A DNA stretch of 64,000 nucleotides from Flavobacterium album. Lineage in GTDB: Bacteria; Bacteroidota; Bacteroidia; Flavobacteriales; Flavobacteriaceae. This document shows positions 8,946 to 17,858 of this stretch, piece by piece. Location: positions 3,206,001 to 3,270,000 of the forward strand of contig NZ_CP029186.1 in assembly GCF_003096035.1 (NCBI RefSeq), given 5' to 3'. The position numbers and the translations under genes were made by a program. The notes below the pieces were generated by a model. It was not told the origin of the DNA and searched no databases. It saw only the letters and a program-made list of their open reading frames with translations. The stretch's first letter is position 1; each line of letters starts with the position of its first letter.

Positions 8946-9566
8946 CTAGAGGAAATCCCCAATACGGAAATCTCCATCATCATCGTTCCGCAGGATGTGA
9001 GGTCCGGGGTCGGGCCCGGGAGACCTGTCCAGAAGTATAGCAAGCTTCCGGGAAGAATCTCCCAGGGCATTCTCGAGCAGCGTCAAAAGGTCGGTTCCAT
9101 CAATCTTGCGGACTGTTGCTTCCGCTTCCGTAAAGGATGCCGCAGGACCTTGTCCCGCAATGGCCATCCCCGCGGCGCTCAGCTCCTCAAAGGTAACCCC
9201 CGTGGCAAAACCGCCTGCGCTGCCCTGTAACCCATAGGCCATCAATTCCTCTTCCTCCTCCTCAAGGTCGGGTATGGTGCCCCTGGCCCTCTCCGGTCCT
9301 TCCTGAAGACTTTCACCTTCAACAGGATTCCCGTATTGTTCAGATGTAAAATTATCGGCTTCCCTGTCACCCTTACCCGGTTGTCCTGGGGTGTCGTCCA
9401 TCTGCGCGGCATGTCGCTGGCTTTTTGTCTTCCCCATGATGTCGGGCAGCTCAGGTGCCTCTCCCTCGTCCCCTTTTGCATTCCGTGCCCCAGCCGTGTG
9501 CCTCTCATGCAGTAGCAGCGCGATGATGACCAGAAGGCCGAGCATCATTATATATTCAACTCTCAT
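8946..9566 (-). CDS. Conjugation-region membrane-anchored protein (TraC/TraD position)
   Basis: A 206-residue protein with one N-terminal membrane segment (residues about 6-20) followed by a long acidic, Gly/Glu/Pro-rich, probably disordered region and a short ordered C-terminus. It is the third gene of the ParA-DUF3408 operon and overlaps the DUF3408 gene by four bases. In CTnDOT-type elements this position is held by small conjugation proteins called TraC or TraD, but the sequence alone does not let me choose a name, so no symbol is given. No enzymatic motif is visible. Confidence 0.65.
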   Translation of the reverse strand: MRVEYIMMLGLLVIIALLLHERHTAGARNAKGDEGEAPELPDIMGKTKSQRHAAQMDDTPGQPGKGDREADNFTSEQYGNPVEGESLQEGPERARGTIPDLEEEEEELMAYGLQGSAGGFATGVTFEELSAAGMAIAGQGPAASFTEAEATVRKIDGTDLLTLLENALGDSSRKLAILLDRSPGPDPGPHILRNDDDGDFRIGDFL

Positions 9567-9961
9567 AATATTGGCTTGTAGCTCTCATTAAAATTCCGGG
9601 TGATCTCCGCCGAAAATTCGCCGAAGTGGTGCGACAGCACATTGTCCAGATAGGAATAGAGCGATATCCTGTCCCCGCCTATGACCTGTACGATGCGCGT
9701 CAGCCGCTCATGGTACTCGGGCCTGATGTACACGGACTTGCCGCTCCTGGCATTGGATGCCGCCTCGGAAAAGAACAGCTCCAGATAGGTGTCTTTCGCC
9801 TGCTGCTTTGCAACCACGGGCTCTGGATTTTTTGCCTGAACAGCTGGCGAGCCTGCAGGGCGTAACTGCGCTGGCGGGTCTGGTTCCCGACCGCCTGCCA
9901 TCATCTCCATCAGCCTCTTCTCGTCTATGGGTTCCTTTTCCCCGCCGCTGCCCGCTTTCAT
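9563..9961 (-). CDS. traB: DUF3408 protein (TraB-type), ParA partner
   Basis: A 132-residue protein. The ATG at 9959-9961 is chosen because it overlaps the ParA stop by four bases; upstream codons in the same frame lie inside the ParA gene. The C-terminal half holds the DUF3408 pattern (SVYIRPEYHERLTRIVQVIG, then SLYSYLDNVLSHHF), a ribbon-helix-helix-like DNA-binding region. In Bacteroidetes ICEs this family follows the ParA-type TraA and is often called TraB. It probably binds DNA together with TraA; binding sites may lie in the palindromic region upstream of traA. Confidence 0.82.
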   Translation of the reverse strand: MKAGSGGEKEPIDEKRLMEMMAGGREPDPPAQLRPAGSPAVQAKNPEPVVAKQQAKDTYLELFFSEAASNARSGKSVYIRPEYHERLTRIVQVIGGDRISLYSYLDNVLSHHFGEFSAEITRNFNESYKPIL

Positions 9962-10731
9962 AATCCGGTTATCTTTAAGAATTCCTCCATAAACGCGGAA
10001 AGCCGGCAATCCCTCATCAGCCGTTCCTCGGCCGGGAGCAATGTGGAGCGGAACACGCCCCTCTGCAGGGCCATGCCTTCCTTGCGGAAGCGCTTGCTGT
10101 CGGTGATGAAAGACTCCATCAGGTCCAGCCCCATATCCCGGATGATGGTTTCATACGAGGCGTAAAGGCCTGATTTCTCTCGGCCGTCAACCTGGTTCCA
10201 GAACAGGCTGATCGTCCTGATCCTGGCATTTTCCTGCCTGGACATGACGTTCTGAAGCACATCGGTGAAGCTCAACGTGCTCTCCAGCACGATCCTGTCG
10301 GCGGTGATCGGGGCGAAGATGTGATGCACCCCTGCCAGCAGCGTCAGCACGCCTGAGCTGTTGACCGTTCCCGGCAGGTCCACAAGCGCCACGTCTGCAG
10401 GGCTATCGCTGCCAGATAGATAGTTCTCTGCCTGTTCCCAGAAGCTGTCCGCCGTGCACTGTATGACGGGGTATGCCTTCTTGCCGATGGATGTAAATAG
10501 CCTCTGGGCCATCTTCTTGAGGCCCTGGTCCTGCATGACCGCCTTGAGGTCCCTTTCCCTCATCTGTACCAGGCTGTGCTGCGGGAAATCGCAGTCGAAG
10601 ACCACAACATTGTATCCCAGCCTGTAGTGAAGCAGGCTGGCCACAAGGGTCGTAAAGGTACTCTTGCCTACGCCGCCCTTCTGGGTCGAGAAGGCCACAA
10701 ATCGTGTCGTTGTCTCTTTTTCCATATTCAT
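9958..10731 (-). CDS. traA: ParA-family ATPase TraA
   Basis: A 257-residue ParA/MinD-type ATPase with the deviant Walker A motif KGGVGKS at about residues 18-24, a following VVFDCDFPQHS box (Walker A' region) and ALVDLPG (Walker B region). Such proteins stand first in the tra operon of Bacteroidetes ICEs and are thought to help segregate or position the element. The start is at Met-Asn-Met; a Met two residues later is the alternative. It is divergent from mobA across a palindrome-rich 544-bp region, which probably contains its promoter. Confidence 0.9.
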   Translation of the reverse strand: MNMEKETTTRFVAFSTQKGGVGKSTFTTLVASLLHYRLGYNVVVFDCDFPQHSLVQMRERDLKAVMQDQGLKKMAQRLFTSIGKKAYPVIQCTADSFWEQAENYLSGSDSPADVALVDLPGTVNSSGVLTLLAGVHHIFAPITADRIVLESTLSFTDVLQNVMSRQENARIRTISLFWNQVDGREKSGLYASYETIIRDMGLDLMESFITDSKRFRKEGMALQRGVFRSTLLPAEERLMRDCRLSAFMEEFLKITGL

Positions 10732-10777
10732 CGCTATAAGTGTTTACTGCTATCAATACTGGCATATGCCGGTGCAT

Positions 10778-10791
10778 GCCTGCCGGCAGGC
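10778..10791. repeat. 14-bp perfect palindrome upstream of traA
   Basis: GCCTGCCGGCAGGC reads the same on both strands and lies 47 bp upstream of the traA start. It could be an operator or a ParA-partner binding site. No second exact copy was seen in the region. Confidence 0.5.
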
Positions 10792-10891
10792 GTATGTGGC
10801 TGCATATCCAGGCCGGTATGGCGGTACGGGAATACTGTACTGCCGACGCATGTTGCCATTCACACACATACTACAGTGAGCACGTACTTCC

Positions 10892-10913
10892 CTACGCAAT
10901 TGCGTAGCTACGC
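10892..10913. repeat. Overlapping perfect palindromes
   Basis: A 16-bp palindrome (10892-10907) shares its right half with a 12-bp palindrome (10902-10913), both built on GCGTAG/CTACGC. Overlapping dyads of this kind suit a dimeric DNA-binding protein. Function is inferred from position only. Confidence 0.5.
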
Positions 10914-11127
10914 GGCTACCTCTACAGGTGCTGCATTGCGGCTGCCACCAGGCACAAAGGAACACAGGTATATAATCGCATCTTCGGGGCTGTCCGTCTT
11001 TGGAACCGCAAGGAAGCCTTTGGCCAATTCTCCCGTGCATGGGCCAAAGCAGTGCCTGCCTATCTTTGGCAATGGCAATTGCAGGTTGGGAGCGGGATTT
11101 TCCCCGCGGCCTTTACCCCCTAAACAC

Positions 11128-11222
11128 AATCCGCCCCGAAGGGCGGATTTTCTGTTCGGCAGAACAGAGCAAGTTGTGTTTTCAGGCACCCTAAACTCCG
11201 TGGGTGCCCGAAAACAACTTGC
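11128..11222. other. Probable origin of transfer (oriT) hairpin cluster
   Basis: Three consecutive hairpins lie just upstream of mobA. The first has 9-bp arms (11128-11136 with 11141-11149) and a CGAA loop. The second has 7-bp arms (11151-11157 with 11162-11168). The third is long: 11169-11222, with arms GCAAGTTGT and GGCACCC pairing with GGGTGCC and ACAACTTGC around a 10-base loop, carrying a small bulge. Clustered inverted repeats next to relaxase genes are characteristic of oriT. The nick site cannot be placed from sequence alone. Confidence 0.6.
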
Positions 11223-11275
11223 CCTTGCAGGGGGCCGGAAAACGCCCTCCGAAGTCGGGGTTTATCAAAAAAGAA

Positions 11276-11716
11276 ATGGATATGGACAAGGGAAAAACAG
11301 CAAAGGGCGGCCGCAGGCCAAAGCAGCATCCAAGGACGCACCGCTATGTCTTCCGGCTCGACGACCTCGACAATGAGAAATTCCTCAGGCTCTTCGAGGC
11401 TTCCGGGCTGGACAGCAAGGCTCGTTTCATAACGGCCGTACTTTTTGAAAGGGAGATCAGGACGGTAAGGATCGATGTGCAGGCCAATGACTTCTACGTG
11501 CGGCTCACCTCGCTTTTCAGCCAGTTCCGGTCGGTCGGTACCAACTACAACCAGGTGGTGAAGATACTCTACAGGAACTTCTCCGAAAAGAAGGCCGGCG
11601 CCTACCTCTTCAAGCTCGAGAAGCAGACGGCCGAGCTCGCGCTGCTGTGCAGGGAAGTGATCCTGCTTGCCGAGTCCTTCAAGTCCGAGTACCTCGACCA
11701 GAAGAAAGAGCCATGA
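11276..11716 (+). CDS. mobA: Mobilization protein MobA (relaxosome accessory)
   Basis: A 146-residue basic protein. Its N-terminal part (RYVFRLDDLDNEKFLRLFEAS) has the strand-helix-helix layout of ribbon-helix-helix DNA-binding proteins; the C-terminal half contains the SVGTNYNQVVKIL pattern typical of relaxosome accessory proteins. It presumably binds oriT immediately upstream and helps load MobB. An upstream in-frame Met at 11204 lies inside the oriT hairpin and is rejected; Met-Asp-Lys two residues later (11282) is an alternative start. The stop overlaps the mobB start by four bases. Confidence 0.85.
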   Translation: MDMDKGKTAKGGRRPKQHPRTHRYVFRLDDLDNEKFLRLFEASGLDSKARFITAVLFEREIRTVRIDVQANDFYVRLTSLFSQFRSVGTNYNQVVKILYRNFSEKKAGAYLFKLEKQTAELALLCREVILLAESFKSEYLDQKKEP

Positions 11717-12957
11717 TCGCGAAGATAGGACATGGCGCCAGCATAACAGGAGCCCTGAAATACAACCTGCAGAAGGTACTACAGGAAAACGGCACGATCC
11801 TCTTCCTGAACAGGATGTCGGAAAATACCAGGGGAAAATATTCGTTGCGGGAGCTCACCCGTTCCTTCGATCCCTACCTGGCAGCCAACAGGCGTACCGA
11901 GAATCCGGCAGTGCACATATCGCTGAATCCCGATCCCAGGGACCGGGTCAGTGATGGCCAGTATGTGAAGATGGCCGAAGCCTACATGCGGGAGATGGGT
12001 TACGGGGACCAGCCCTATGCCGTATTCAAGCATACCGATATCGGTCGGACACACATCCACATCGTCTCGACCTGTGTGGCGCGTGACGGCAGGAAGATCT
12101 CCGACTCCTATGAGAAGCGCCGCTCGATGAAGGCCTGCAGGAAATTGGAAGAAATGTACGGGCTCAAGCCCTCGGGCGAAAAAAAATCCGATGATTCCGG
12201 CCTGCGACTAAAGCCGGTAGACTGGCAAAGCGGTGACGTCAAGTCCCAGATTGCAGCAGTGGTCAGGCACCTGCCCCGGTATTACAGGTACCAGAGCCTT
12301 GGGGCGTACAACGCTTTGCTTTCCCTGTTCAATATCACGGCCGAGCCCGTGAGCAGCGAATCCTTCGGAAGGCCGCGGAAGGGGCTGACCTACTTCGCCC
12401 TTAAAGAGGGGACCAAGGTAGGCAGGCCTTTCAAGTCCTCCCTGTTTGGAAGGCATGCCGGGCTGGCAGCGCTGGAAGCACATTATGCGCGATCCGGGGA
12501 AGCCATGAAGGAAGGTCCGCACCGAAAGGCTCTCAGGGGCCTGATCCTGCCACTAATGGATACGGCAAAGGACTTGGAATCCTTTAAGGGGCACCTTATA
12601 CGCTCCGGCGTGAGCACCGTAGTGCTCCGGAACGACCAGGGACGCATCTACGGGATGACCTTTGTCGACCACGATTCAAGGATGGTCTGGAACGGCTCCA
12701 TGCTCGGCAGGGAATGCTCGGCTAATGCGTTCAACGAACTGTGGAACGGGCATACCCAGTTGGCCAAGGAAGGTGGCACCGTTATGGAGGAAGTAACAGA
12801 GCTCCGTCAAGACCAGGACCGTGGTGACCTTCCACTGGAAGTCCTCGGATCCCTTGGTGCTATCCTTTCGGGGTTCTTTGCCGGGGACGGTGCCTCCGAC
12901 TACGGGGAACATCAGGTCCCGGAGCACCTGAAACGAAAAAGGAAAAAAAAGAAATAG
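11713..12957 (+). CDS. mobB: Relaxase MobB
   Basis: A 414-residue relaxase of the Relaxase/Mobilization nuclease family (PF03432 type). It nicks oriT and stays covalently attached to the transferred strand. The N-terminus carries the probable catalytic Tyr region (GALKYNLQKV, about residue 18), and the metal-binding His motif GRTHIHIVS lies near residue 115. A Lys-rich tail ends the protein. The start at 11713 overlaps the mobA stop as ATGA; upstream codons in the same frame are mobA shadow. It is followed by mobC after 21 bases. Confidence 0.92.
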   Translation: MIAKIGHGASITGALKYNLQKVLQENGTILFLNRMSENTRGKYSLRELTRSFDPYLAANRRTENPAVHISLNPDPRDRVSDGQYVKMAEAYMREMGYGDQPYAVFKHTDIGRTHIHIVSTCVARDGRKISDSYEKRRSMKACRKLEEMYGLKPSGEKKSDDSGLRLKPVDWQSGDVKSQIAAVVRHLPRYYRYQSLGAYNALLSLFNITAEPVSSESFGRPRKGLTYFALKEGTKVGRPFKSSLFGRHAGLAALEAHYARSGEAMKEGPHRKALRGLILPLMDTAKDLESFKGHLIRSGVSTVVLRNDQGRIYGMTFVDHDSRMVWNGSMLGRECSANAFNELWNGHTQLAKEGGTVMEEVTELRQDQDRGDLPLEVLGSLGAILSGFFAGDGASDYGEHQVPEHLKRKRKKKK

Positions 12958-12978
12958 TCTAACCAAATACTGGAAAAC

Positions 12979-14988
12979 ATGCAGGGAGAAGATGACGCAA
13001 GGGGGCTGGCCAAAATAATGGCCTTTATGAGGGCGGTGGGCATACTGCTGTTGCTGGCCCATTTCTACTGGTACTGTTACGGATTGTTCGAATTAATGGG
13101 CTGGACGCTGGAGCTGGCTGGACGGGTGCTTGGAAACTTTCAACGCACCGCGGGCCTGTTCTCCCATCCGCTCTACAGCAAGCTGTGCGCCCTTGTCCTT
13201 TTGGCGCTGAGCTGCCTGGGTACCAGGGGTGTCAAGAATGAAAAGATCACCTGGCCGAGGATATATGTCCTTCTTATTGCGGGTGCGTTGCTCTATTTGG
13301 TCAGCACCTTTCTTGTGGACAGGCTAAATAGGGAAACGGCCGTGCTCTATATCCTGGCAAGCAGTGCGGGATTCATCGCCCTGATGGTCGCCGGTACGTG
13401 GACCTCCAGGCTGCTGCGCAACGACCTCATGCAGGATGTCTTCAATAATGAGAACGAGAGCTTCCAGCAGGAAACCACCCTGATGCAGAACGAGTACTCG
13501 GTCAACCTTCCCACCCGCTTCTACTACAGGGGGAAATGGCACAGGGGATGGATCAACGTGGTCAACCCCTTCAGGGCCACCATCGTGCTGGGCACCCCGG
13601 GATCCGGAAAATCGTATGCCGTGGTGAACAACTATATTAAGCAGCACATCGTGAAGGGCTTTTCGATGTACATCTACGACTTCAAGTTCGACGACCTCTC
13701 CACCATCGCCTACAACCACCTGCTCAGGCATGCCGGCAAATACGAGGTGCCGCCGAAATTCTATGTCATCAATTTTGACAACCCGGCGCGCAGCCACAGG
13801 TGCAATCCCATCAATCCCGATTTCATGACCGACATCTCCGATGCCTATGAATCGGCCTACACCATCATGCTGAACCTGAACCGCAGCTGGATACAGAAAC
13901 AGGGCGACTTCTTCGTGGAATCACCGATCATCCTGCTGGCGGCCATCATATGGTACCTCAAGCTGTACCAGGGCGGCAGGTACTGCACCTTTCCCCACGC
14001 CATCGAGCTGCTCAACAAGAAGTACGCCGACGTCTTTACTATCCTTACCTCCTATCCCGACCTGGAGAACTACCTCTCCCCGTTCATGGATGCCTGGCAG
14101 GGAGGCGCCCAGGACCAGCTTCAGGGACAGATCGCCTCGGCCAAGATCCCGCTCTCAAGGATGATCTCTCCGCAGCTCTACTGGGTGATGACCGGCGATG
14201 ATTTTTCACTCGATATTAATAATCCGAAAGAACCTAAAATTCTATGTGTAGGGAATAATCCCGACCGCCAGAACATCTATTCGGCAGCCCTGGGGCTCTA
14301 CAACTCCAGGATCGTCAAGCTCATCAACAAGAAGGGACAGCTCAAGAGCTCGGTCATCATCGACGAGCTGCCTACGATATACTTCAGGGGCCTGGACAAC
14401 CTCATCGCCACGGCGCGCAGCAACAAGGTGGCGGTATGCCTGGGATTCCAAGACTATTCGCAGCTGGCCCGGGACTACGGCGACAAGGAAAGCAAGGTCA
14501 TACAGAATACCGTCGGCAACATCTTCAGCGGACAGGTCGTCGGGGAGACCGCCAAGAGCCTTTCCGAGCGATTCGGCAAGGTGCTGCAAAGGCGACAGAG
14601 CATCAGCATCAACCGAAATGACAAGTCCACCTCCATCTCAACGCAGCTGGACAGCCTCATTCCCGCTTCGAAGATAGCGACCCTGACCCAGGGCGTTTTT
14701 GTAGGTGCGGTCTCCGACAACTTCGACGAGCGCATCGAACAGAAGATCTTCCACTCTGAAATTGTCGTGGACAACGAAAAGGTCAGCCGAGAGATGCAGG
14801 CCTACAGGAAGATACCCGATGTACGTTCCTTTAGGGACGCTCAGGGTAACGATATCATGGAACAGGAGATCACGGCAAATTACAGGAAGGTGAAGTCCGA
14901 CATTGAGGGGATCATTGCCAGCGAGCTCGAAAGGATCAATAACGATCCCGACCTGCAGCACCTCGCAAGGAAAGATTCTATGTTATGA
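12979..14988 (+). CDS. mobC: Type IV coupling protein MobC (VirD4-like)
   Basis: A 669-residue coupling ATPase that brings the relaxase-DNA complex to the secretion channel. Four hydrophobic segments occupy roughly the first 140 residues, then a Walker A motif GTPGSGKS near residue 204 and a Walker B segment SSVIIDELPTIYF near residue 455, followed by the FQDYSQLARDYG motif of TraD/VirD4 proteins. Full length. It ends the GC-rich mob operon; the sequence turns AT-rich immediately after its stop, marking the edge of the arsenic cassette. Confidence 0.94.
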   Translation: MQGEDDARGLAKIMAFMRAVGILLLLAHFYWYCYGLFELMGWTLELAGRVLGNFQRTAGLFSHPLYSKLCALVLLALSCLGTRGVKNEKITWPRIYVLLIAGALLYLVSTFLVDRLNRETAVLYILASSAGFIALMVAGTWTSRLLRNDLMQDVFNNENESFQQETTLMQNEYSVNLPTRFYYRGKWHRGWINVVNPFRATIVLGTPGSGKSYAVVNNYIKQHIVKGFSMYIYDFKFDDLSTIAYNHLLRHAGKYEVPPKFYVINFDNPARSHRCNPINPDFMTDISDAYESAYTIMLNLNRSWIQKQGDFFVESPIILLAAIIWYLKLYQGGRYCTFPHAIELLNKKYADVFTILTSYPDLENYLSPFMDAWQGGAQDQLQGQIASAKIPLSRMISPQLYWVMTGDDFSLDINNPKEPKILCVGNNPDRQNIYSAALGLYNSRIVKLINKKGQLKSSVIIDELPTIYFRGLDNLIATARSNKVAVCLGFQDYSQLARDYGDKESKVIQNTVGNIFSGQVVGETAKSLSERFGKVLQRRQSISINRNDKSTSISTQLDSLIPASKIATLTQGVFVGAVSDNFDERIEQKIFHSEIVVDNEKVSREMQAYRKIPDVRSFRDAQGNDIMEQEITANYRKVKSDIEGIIASELERINNDPDLQHLARKDSML

Positions 14989-15066
14989 TCCCAAGTATTT
15001 TGTATATTTTTTTTATTTGATTTTAAAAGCTCTAACAGTGAACATTCAAAAATAAAATGAAAATGT

Positions 15067-15102
15067 TTTGTATTTAAATTTAATATCGTAATATTGCGAT
15101 AT
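15067..15102 (+). promoter_or_regulatory. arsR promoter overlapping an ArsR operator
   Basis: A near-perfect 20-bp palindrome (15083-15102) has arms ATATCG and CGATAT. A Bacteroidetes-type -33 TTTG lies at 15067-15070, and a -7-like TAATATTG at 15089-15096 falls inside the palindrome, so repressor binding would block the promoter. A similar site recurs at 15466-15485. Confidence 0.65.
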
Positions 15103-15116
15103 AAATAAATAGTCAA

Positions 15117-15446
15117 ATGGGAGTTACAAAAACAGAAATATATAAAGATGAGCAAAATAAACTTGCATCGCTTCTTAAAGTTTTGGGGCATCCCGCCAGA
15201 ATAGCAATCCTGCAATATATCATCAACCAAAAAGCATGTATTTGTAATGATCTGGTTGAGGAGTTAGGATTAGCACAGGCAACTATTTCACAACATCTAA
15301 AAGAATTAAAAACTATAGGGATTATTCAAGGTTCAATTGAAGGAAAATCGGTTTGTTATTGTATTGAAGAAAAGGCATGGAAACAATTTCAAGAGGAATT
15401 TAATGGCTTTTTCAATCAGGATGTAAACGTAAAGCAGTGCTGTTAA
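15117..15446 (+). CDS. arsR: ArsR-family metalloregulator
   Basis: A 109-residue winged-helix repressor. The recognition region QATISQHLKELK follows the metal-sensing segment with Cys41 and Cys43 (motif CICNDL), the pair used by ArsR to bind As(III); a Cys-Cys pair ends the protein. It probably represses this operon through the palindrome in which its promoter lies. It is the first gene of an AT-rich four-gene arsenic cassette whose composition differs sharply from the flanking tra/mob DNA. Confidence 0.9.
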   Translation: MGVTKTEIYKDEQNKLASLLKVLGHPARIAILQYIINQKACICNDLVEELGLAQATISQHLKELKTIGIIQGSIEGKSVCYCIEEKAWKQFQEEFNGFFNQDVNVKQCC

Positions 15447-15465
15447 GGCATTTTTTTACATCTTA

Positions 15466-15485
15466 ACATCGTTATATTGCTATAT
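15466..15485 (+). promoter_or_regulatory. Second ArsR-type operator
   Basis: This 20-bp site matches the arsR operator at 17 of 20 positions (centre ATATTGC conserved). It sits between arsR and the DUF6428 gene, implying separate arsenic-responsive control of the three downstream genes. Confidence 0.6.
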
Positions 15486-15534
15486 AACATTTATATGTTT
15501 AATTATTTATTTTATCCTATTAAAAATTAGTATT

Positions 15535-16008
15535 ATGAAGTTATCAGAAATCAAAGAAATTTTACCAGCATTAGAAAATGTTGAATTTCAGTTAGAAAAT
15601 GGAACATTTGTTCCTGAACACTTTCACGTTACTGAAGTGGGACAAATCGTTAAAACCTTTATTGATTGTGGTGGTGTAATCCGTAAGGAAAAGGCAGTCA
15701 ATTTTCAACTGTGGAATGCCGATGATTATGAGCATAGGTTGAAGCCAGGAAAGCTATTAAGCATAATTAAACTTTCAGAAGAAAAATTAGGAATTCAAGA
15801 TGCCGAGATAGAAGTGGAATATCAAAGCGATACTATTGGTAAGTACGATTTGGATTTCAATGGAAATACATTTGTACTGAAAAACAAAACGACTGCTTGT
15901 TTGGCTCAGGATGCTTGCGGACTTCCTACTGAAAAGCAAACCAAAAGCCTTTCTGAATTAACTGCAGATCAATCAAATTCTTGCACTCCAAATTCTGGAT
16001 GTTGCTAA
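15535..16008 (+). CDS. DUF6428 protein of arsenic operon
   Basis: A 157-residue protein opening with KLSEIKEILPALENVEFQL, which I recognise as the DUF6428 family common in Bacteroidetes arsenic operons. Its biochemical role is not known. The C-terminus carries several Cys residues, including a terminal Cys-Cys, which could bind arsenite; that is inference. It follows the second ArsR operator and precedes the phosphatase-type reductase by 19 bases. Confidence 0.75.
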   Translation: MKLSEIKEILPALENVEFQLENGTFVPEHFHVTEVGQIVKTFIDCGGVIRKEKAVNFQLWNADDYEHRLKPGKLLSIIKLSEEKLGIQDAEIEVEYQSDTIGKYDLDFNGNTFVLKNKTTACLAQDACGLPTEKQTKSLSELTADQSNSCTPNSGCC

Positions 16009-16027
16009 ACCTTTAAATATAATATCT

Positions 16028-16642
16028 ATGTATCCATTGCTATCAAATACAATTCAGCAGTTAAAGTGGGAACAAATCAATAATGATGAGCGTAAAATTA
16101 CGTTACAGCCATTGATTGATTTTATTCAGCTAAAAATAAATAACCAGCAGCAAATAAATATAAATTTCATCTGTACCCATAATTCACGCAGGAGCCATTT
16201 ATCACAGGTTTGGGCACAAGCAGCGGCTTCTCATTTCGGTATAGAGAATGTGATTTGCTATTCGGGAGGTACAGAAGAAACCGCATTATTTCCAAAAGTA
16301 GCTGAAACTTTATCAGATCAGGGTTTTAATATTTTCAAAATAAATGATGGCACTAATCCTGTTTATGCAATAAAATATAGTGATAATTCCAAACCGATAA
16401 TTGGATTTTCTAAAAAGTATGGCAGTCCTTTTAATCCAGTATCTGCTTTTGCGGCTATAATGACCTGCTCGCAAGCTGACGGTGGATGTCCTTTTATCGC
16501 TGGTGCTGAAAAAAGGATTCCCATCACATTTGAAGATCCTAAAATTTCAGATAATACCTCTGACCAGACAAAGGTATATTCAGAAAGGAGCATACAGATC
16601 GCAGCGGAAATGTTTTATGTCTTTTCAAAAATTACTAAATAG
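16028..16642 (+). CDS. arsC: LMW-phosphatase-type arsenate reductase
   Basis: A 204-residue protein of the low-molecular-weight tyrosine phosphatase fold, which reduces arsenate to arsenite. The P-loop CTHNSRRS gives the catalytic CX5R motif (Cys49, Arg55), and further conserved Cys residues lie in the MTCSQADGGC segment near residue 145. Position directly before the ACR3 pump supports arsenate reduction rather than protein dephosphorylation. The pump starts three bases after its stop. Confidence 0.82.
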   Translation: MYPLLSNTIQQLKWEQINNDERKITLQPLIDFIQLKINNQQQININFICTHNSRRSHLSQVWAQAAASHFGIENVICYSGGTEETALFPKVAETLSDQGFNIFKINDGTNPVYAIKYSDNSKPIIGFSKKYGSPFNPVSAFAAIMTCSQADGGCPFIAGAEKRIPITFEDPKISDNTSDQTKVYSERSIQIAAEMFYVFSKITK

Positions 16643-16645
16643 CCG

Positions 16646-17677
16646 ATGCAGCCAAAACTAAAGTTCTTAGACAGATACCTGACCTTATGGATATTCCTTG
16701 CAATGGCATTCGGTCTATCCTTAGGATACTTCTTTCCGGGTATTTCAAAAATTACAAATAGGCTATCCGTCGGCACTACAAGTATTCCGCTGGCAATAGG
16801 TTTGATATTGATGATGTACCCTCCACTGGCAAAGGTGGATTATTCCTTATTGCATATAGTGTTGAAGGATAAAAAAGTTATTAGTATTTCTTTATTGCTA
16901 AACTGGATTATCGGACCTATTTTAATGTTCGGATTAGCCATTCTTTTTTTAAGAAGTGAGCCGGATTATATGGTAGGCTTGATATTGATAGGCTTGGCAA
17001 GATGTATTGCAATGGTCATAGTATGGAATGACTTGGCAAAAGGTAATCGGGAATATGCGGCACTATTGGTCGCGTTAAACAGCATCTTTCAGGTACTTTC
17101 TTACAGCTTCTTGGTTTGGCTGTTTATCAATGTACTGCCAAGCGAATTTGGCCTTGCTAGTTTCAATGTAAGCATATCTATGAAAGATGTAACCGAAAGT
17201 GTATTGATATACTTAGGGATACCTTTCTTCGCAGGTTTTTTAAGTCGCTACCTCCTTGTAAAATCGAAAGGTATTGAATGGTATAACCATAAATTTGTAC
17301 CAACAATATCGCCCATTACATTATACGCATTGCTATTTACCATAGTGTTGATGTTCAGTCTGAAAGGCGATAAAATAATAGAATTGCCAATGGACGTCAT
17401 TAAGGTCGCCATACCGCTAGTCATCTATTTTGTCCTAATGTTTTTCGTAAGCTTCTTTATTAATAAATCTTTGAGTGTTCCTTACGATAAAAATGCAGCA
17501 ATTGCATTTACCGCCACAGGAAACAATTTTGAACTGGCTATTGCGGTGGCAATAGCTGTATTCGGAATCCATTCACCTCAGGCATTTGTAGGCGTAATTG
17601 GACCGTTGGTAGAGGTTCCCGTTCTTATATTATTAGTAAAGATAAGCCTGTGGCTTAAAAAGAAATACTACAACTAG
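16646..17677 (+). CDS. acr3: ACR3-family arsenite efflux permease
   Basis: A 343-residue inner-membrane transporter with about ten hydrophobic segments. The signature [12 protein letters not shown] near residue 120 contains the conserved Cys of ACR3 proteins, and the [15 protein letters not shown] segment is also typical. It exports arsenite formed by the preceding reductase. It closes the arsenic cassette; about 180 bp of mixed sequence separate it from GC-rich backbone genes. Confidence 0.93.
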   Translation: MQPKLKFLDRYLTLWIFLAMAFGLSLGYFFPGISKITNRLSVGTTSIPLAIGLILMMYPPLAKVDYSLLHIVLKDKKVISISLLLNWIIGPILMFGLAILFLRSEPDYMVGLILIGLARCIAMVIVWNDLAKGNREYAALLVALNSIFQVLSYSFLVWLFINVLPSEFGLASFNVSISMKDVTESVLIYLGIPFFAGFLSRYLLVKSKGIEWYNHKFVPTISPITLYALLFTIVLMFSLKGDKIIELPMDVIKVAIPLVIYFVLMFFVSFFINKSLSVPYDKNAAIAFTATGNNFELAIAVAIAVFGIHSPQAFVGVIGPLVEVPVLILLVKISLWLKKKYYN

Positions 17678-17832
17678 ACAAATCCAGGTTGAAGAAGTAC
17701 GTTCTGCATGCATTTGATTTTTAACATTGTACGCTTTTCACTTAGATTAATAGCACACAAACATTCGAGTGTAAATGTTCAAAACGTCAATTCTATGCAC
17801 GGTTATGCAAATAATAGCCATCTGATAAGGAC

Positions 17833-17840
17833 TAACTTTG
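17833..17840 (+). promoter_or_regulatory. Bacteroidetes -7 promoter element
   Basis: TAACTTTG matches the Bacteroidetes -7 consensus TAnnTTTG and lies 18 bases before the ATG at 17859. No convincing -33 TTTG is present at the right distance. Confidence 0.45.
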
Positions 17841-17858
17841 TGGTATTTTAATCCAGTC

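Larger units (their letters stand above)
10732..11275. other. Palindrome-rich intergenic region between traA and mobA
   Basis: This 544-bp stretch separates divergent traA and mobA. It is full of inverted repeats: a 14-bp palindrome at 10778-10791, a 16-bp palindrome at 10892-10907 overlapping a 12-bp palindrome at 10902-10913, an 8-bp-arm repeat (11018-11025 with 11042-11049), and the cluster at 11128-11222 listed as oriT. Long open frames on either strand do not look like proteins. It probably carries traA and mob promoters, a ParA-linked centromere-like site and oriT; those functions are inferred from position. Confidence 0.6.

Noticed and set aside
10576..11376. Plus-strand frame across the traA-mobA region
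   Set aside because: It runs through traA antisense and the oriT hairpins and its translation looks random; the region is regulatory.
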